DNA of 64,000 nucleotides from Streptococcus cuniculi (GTDB taxonomy: Bacteria > Bacillota > Bacilli > Lactobacillales > Streptococcaceae): NCBI RefSeq assembly GCF_004570575.1, contig NZ_SPPD01000012.1, positions 1 to 64,000 on the forward strand, written 5' to 3'. Under the pieces are notes generated by a model. It was not told the DNA's origin, ran no database searches, and saw only the letters and a program-made list of their open reading frames with translations. The position numbers were made by a program, and so were the translations under genes. This document shows positions 62,601-64,000 of this stretch, piece after piece. Each line of letters starts with the position of its first letter. Position 1 is the first letter of the stretch.

Positions 62601-64000
62601 CATTGGTCTCAGTCAAGAGGCGACCACGGCTGTCATAGGTATAGGTCGTGGTATTGCCCTCTGCGTCGGTGATGGAGAGCTGATTCCCTACACCATCATA
62701 GGTGTAGCTATAGGTGCCTCCCTCGCCATTTGACGCCCCGATTTTACGACCAAAGGCATCGTAGGTAAAGGTCGTTGTATTACCATTCCCCTCTGTCACA
62801 CCTGTAACTTGACCAGCTTTGTCAAAAGTATGGATTGTTCCAACACCATCCGCATCTTTCTCACTGAGCTGACGGCCTTCCGCATCGTAGGTAAAGGTCG
62901 TTGTACCGCCACGAGGGTTGGTGATGCCTGTCACTTGGTTGTGGGCATTGTAGGTCAACGTGCTTTCCCCACCCAGTGGGTTGGTGACTTTGACCAGATT
63001 AGCCCCTTCATAGGCAAAGGTTGTCTTAGCCCCTAGCGCATCGGTCGTAGACAGGATCCGACCTTGCTTGTCATGCGTATAGGAAATGGCTGTCCCGTCT
63101 GGAAGGGTGGTCTTTGTAAGGTTACTCTTACTGTCATACTCGTTAGTAGTGGTATCTCCACCAAAGTCTGTGACAGACAAGAGGTTGTTCTTCTCATCAT
63201 AGGTAGAGGTCTTAACTGCCCCGTCAAAGCGGGTTTCGGTCAAGACATTTCCATTTTCATCATATGTGTAGCTTGTGGTGTGACCCAGTTCATTGGTCTC
63301 ACTCGCCAGACGGTTATGGGCATCATAAGTTTTAGAAACACTTGTCCCATCTGGGTAAGTGATGCCTGTTGTACGGTAGTGGTCATCGTAGGTGTAAATG
63401 GTCTGGTTACCATTGGCATCGGTTGTGATCGTTTGCCCCTCGCTATAAGCTAAGGTTGAGACCGCTCCTGTGCCGTCCGTCTGCTTGATTACTCGGTTTT
63501 GGTCATCATACTCATTCTGAATCACCTTGGTGCCATTGCCGTCATACCAGGCAGTCATGCGTCCCTTGTCATCATACTCGTAGCGAGTAGGCACACCTGT
63601 CGCATCGGTATAGGTGGTCAGGTAGCCATTGTCATCGTAGTCATAAGATAGGGTAGACCCATTTGGGATTTGGATAGCGCCAATGTAACCTGCTTCATTA
63701 TAGGTAATGCCATAGACAAGACCAGTTGGCGAGGTCACCTTGGTTAACTGGAAGTTTTCATTGTACTCAAATTGAGTTGTATTCCCCTTTTCATCTGTCT
63801 GACTGGTTAAGAGACCGTGGAAATTAAAGATCTTCTCTTGCTTGTCTGTATCGATAATGCGGTACTCTTTGACCTCGTACTTTTCCTTTTCTTCCCCACC
63901 AAAATCGCCCTCCTTGGTATCAACGGTCTTGACTTGGAGGGTTAGGTCATAGCCTGCTGGAGCCTTGTAGCTATCTCCGTCCTTGGTGAACTGAACAACT
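56674..64000 (-). CDS. Rhs/YD-repeat polymorphic toxin with C-terminal ADP-ribosyltransferase (N-terminus beyond window)
   Basis: At least 2440 residues are visible; the frame stays open to the window edge. Some 1800 residues are RHS/YD repeats (YTYDALGRVVTE type) forming a beta-cocoon. The core ends with LDYLRARYYDSQAGTFLTED and NPVNYTDPSGHFW. Then come an amphipathic/hydrophobic stretch with VATVAAVAVTVATAGAAGPV, a proline linker and a ~160-residue toxin: LYRGDRSTVSP (Arg), NFVSTSSSPDI (STS), EQMEFSVPGGIDASEVRGAW (Q-x-E). These are R-S-E clade ADP-ribosyltransferase motifs, closest to the Scabin/pertussis type. Likely a contact-delivered antibacterial toxin. Confidence 0.88.
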   Translation of the reverse strand, partial: VVQFTKDGDSYKAPAGYDLTLQVKTVDTKEGDFGGEEKEKYEVKEYRIIDTDKQEKIFNFHGLLTSQTDEKGNTTQFEYNENFQLTKVTSPTGLVYGITYNEAGYIGAIQIPNGSTLSYDYDDNGYLTTYTDATGVPTRYEYDDKGRMTAWYDGNGTKVIQNEYDDQNRVIKQTDGTGAVSTLAYSEGQTITTDANGNQTIYTYDDHYRTTGITYPDGTSVSKTYDAHNRLASETNELGHTTSYTYDENGNVLTETRFDGAVKTSTYDEKNNLLSVTDFGGDTTTNEYDSKSNLTKTTLPDGTAISYTHDKQGRILSTTDALGAKTTFAYEGANLVKVTNPLGGESTLTYNAHNQVTGITNPRGGTTTFTYDAEGRQLSEKDADGVGTIHTFDKAGQVTGVTEGNGNTTTFTYDAFGRKIGASNGEGGTYSYTYDGVGNQLSITDAEGNTTTYTYDSRGRLLTETNATGKTITFVRDALGRVLNRTNEAGHTNSLTYDDRYNAIKTVTDALGQVTENTYDASGYLTDVTYPIGTKTNTTYDVMGRVLSYTDESGQTVSYTYDAVGNKLTETKGDKTTSYSYDKSGNVTSITYPDKTSVSYTLDSMGNIVSMVDGLGKETTYEYSPAGRLLATTNALGQRTSMTYDANGNQNSVTDAAGYTATSTYTGQNQIASITDGLGNTTTTSYNQMEQPTEIVDALGGKTTYVYNELGYPIEQTDANGHVTKMSYTETAQLKEVTLPDGTTITQEYDALDRLIKQTSSSGLITEYTYDAANRVLTKKDNQELNESYTYDKAGNRLTLTNSLGEVTTYSYDSDNQLTKVTYADGTSETFTYDVMGHVASSIDQEGKTKTYHYDENGNLTKIVDHLKRETTYTYDALNRVVTETDAEGNSSTYEYDVLGNLSKLTDANGNSSSYGYDANQHLVLYTDPNGQATAFTYDPLGRVVETVAPTGAKQSYTYDAVGNRLTETTGEGHTTTFTYDVMNRLSSLKRPTGGETTYAYDGTGSLAQETDANGHTTTYTNDLYGRTTKRILPNEAEYTYNYDALGRLSKQTGPQGLAKSYTYDVAGNLTKETDQSDRSNSYTYDKVGRLLTAKNALDLETKYSYDEAGNLEKLTSPSGATTSFSYTTLDQLKTIKSPTGRELASSYDPVGQVTKRTINGKRETSYTYDPNGNLLEETNPLGQVTKRTYDSLNRLTSESDTAGQLTLYTYDHDNNVTKVMNEAGGQATMTYDGNGNLTSVLSGSERIKTYTYDLKDQLLSATQGTGDKASTSTYTYDSVGNVTSITNGNGKVTKYTYDQLSNVIERMTALGDKETYSYNVNNQLEKVTKADGQTISYDYNKLDQLLKVDYSKKEDGHVLYTYDSDGRRVSMSDLTGTTNYETNDEGEITGVRQGDGSLIQYDYDDYGNISQMTYPDGSTVSYTYDELDRLISVLDVKGKKTTYSYNEAGDMTEVKRGDGTKSFLTYDKAHRVTELRHVDKKNKLISSYAYEYDDGNYITKETITQDGETLVQAYTYDTLGQIETMTISDKAGKELSKLTYTYDLTGNKLTSTEEVDGKEEETRFTYDDNNRLTKLENKDGTTTYTYDKNGNRISSKKSDEKLDYIYDTENRLLAVKDKEGLLMAALYDGDDNRVFTASRKEGKHSYQLFKRQDKKKSPQTSPNGEEPSLFWYGFSQNVLQALSTLPQTVGTIWHEIFDDVSTAYHKKVAKDRANDEGLVVNPPNLGNLPGEGEVTYASEVKDVLIPYTTREDTFNYYEERNYINDVNREHTEVLQTYDRELKAKETYTYGQGRTSYLNNETGDQYHYLTNQSGSVTGLTRDGVAVASSSYTLYGATKSTTDETGNPFAYNGEARDITGLDYLRARYYDSQAGTFLTEDSYQGELTDPLSQNLYSYVHNNPVNYTDPSGHFWKSIKKAWNGAKKAVSNAWKATKKAVSHAANWVGNKVNQAVNWVGNKVNQAKAWVGQQWNNAKNWVGQQINKVYHAGQQAYQSASNYVQAQYQQVQEQIQAQRQQAVQNEYAQATGMKGTPKSREGRNLLRNWGAALAKTLKHVCTTARRVGKQIVKAAKKIDWKKVAIVAVATVAAVAVTVATAGAAGPVIAAGVSGLGLSGAAATVVTAAAVGAVSGAAGGAVNAFTTGVLSGDKPKDILANTWNGAVNGFVTGGATGGLLGSFGAATSSVSGPVARYAVDTFGETAVDTIVDAAQGGKVTPASIATSLAINAVSEGIPARGAKGAKADVNTSKPKAGDVPVTKPRKDVTPVQQLALPGPTNKPLALPAPEPVLALPAPKSTPKTDFYVDSNGVATKANLGEPVTLYRGDRSTVSPDIVFDSGFKSKGTSNNLQNHVSSNTTAGNFVSTSSSPDIATGFAGKNGYIYDISTNRGIDVNSTLGVNAPYPEQMEFSVPGGIDASEVRGAWPVNKNVVGSYISNPNFGGRR
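57272..58042. repeat. Direct repeat, main rhs copy (partner 54918-55688)
   Basis: Encodes the hydrophobic post-core region of the main Rhs protein; same length and reading frame as the orphan copy. It lies just before the toxin domain, the usual crossover zone for rhs tip exchange. Confidence 0.8.

Overview
The window looks like a low-GC Firmicute chromosome, most likely Streptococcus (S. suis-like is my best guess; the species is not certain). The reasons are an HdiR/UmuC-type SOS cassette, an IS30/IS1239-like remnant, and a prophage whose gene content and order resemble the streptococcal phi-m46.1 type (tandem serine recombinases, metK beside DNA methyltransferases, VRR-NUC/SNF2/primase/PolA block), with a rlmD (rum)-like 3' end next to the recombinase end.

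Layout. 1-6.65 kb is decayed chromosomal DNA: VOC and flavodoxin fragments, an IS30 remnant fused to an HdiR remnant, a Y-family polymerase operon whose last gene is fused to a GIY-YIG gene, a K+ channel, a ClC channel, a DUF308 membrane protein and a TetR gene with a stop at codon 5. 7-8.4 kb holds a dead serine recombinase and what looks like the last 13 codons of rlmD with its terminator, a probable attachment scar. 8.45-46.7 kb is a prophage, mostly on the minus strand. From left to right it has cargo (PIN/zinc-ribbon protein plus a small acidic protein), two overlapping serine recombinases, a type I toxin-antitoxin-like locus, lysis genes, tail, head and packaging genes, two methyltransferases, HNH, metK, an ArpU-like activator, SNF2 helicase, VRR-NUC and primase-helicase. 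A divergent plus-strand early operon (DUF2800, DUF2815, PolA) follows. 47-52.4 kb is an AT-rich island with a frameshifted zinc-finger gene and a LlaJI-like restriction-modification system. 52.5-53.2 kb is a second, dead hdiR copy. 53.3-64 kb is an Rhs polymorphic-toxin locus on the minus strand that runs off the window: a giant RHS-repeat protein ending in an ADP-ribosyltransferase, its neighbours (one a NADAR-family protein), an orphan PoNe nuclease tip and its PoNi-type immunity gene.

Regulatory architecture visible in the prophage. (i) Three copies of a two-part element with exact spacing link the recombinase control region (13.1 kb) to the divergent replication promoters (41.5-41.7 kb). 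(ii) Four copies of a CTGGATA-N17-TAATAT promoter each sit in front of a small gene inside the packaging/late operon, and three of the resulting units end in a terminator, forming moron-like mini-operons. (iii) Seven 11-bp phased repeats lie directly upstream of an extended -10 promoter that heads the metK-packaging-structure operon, next to the ArpU-like gene. (iv) The tail chaperone pair carries an A AAA AAG -1 frameshift site.

The best candidates for new biology are the Rhs ART toxin paired with a NADAR protein (possible reversal-type immunity), the PIN/zinc-ribbon cargo pair at the phage end, the shared operator and promoter families, and the convergent small RNA/toxin locus. All calls come from reading the sequence and remembered family hallmarks; no database search was run.
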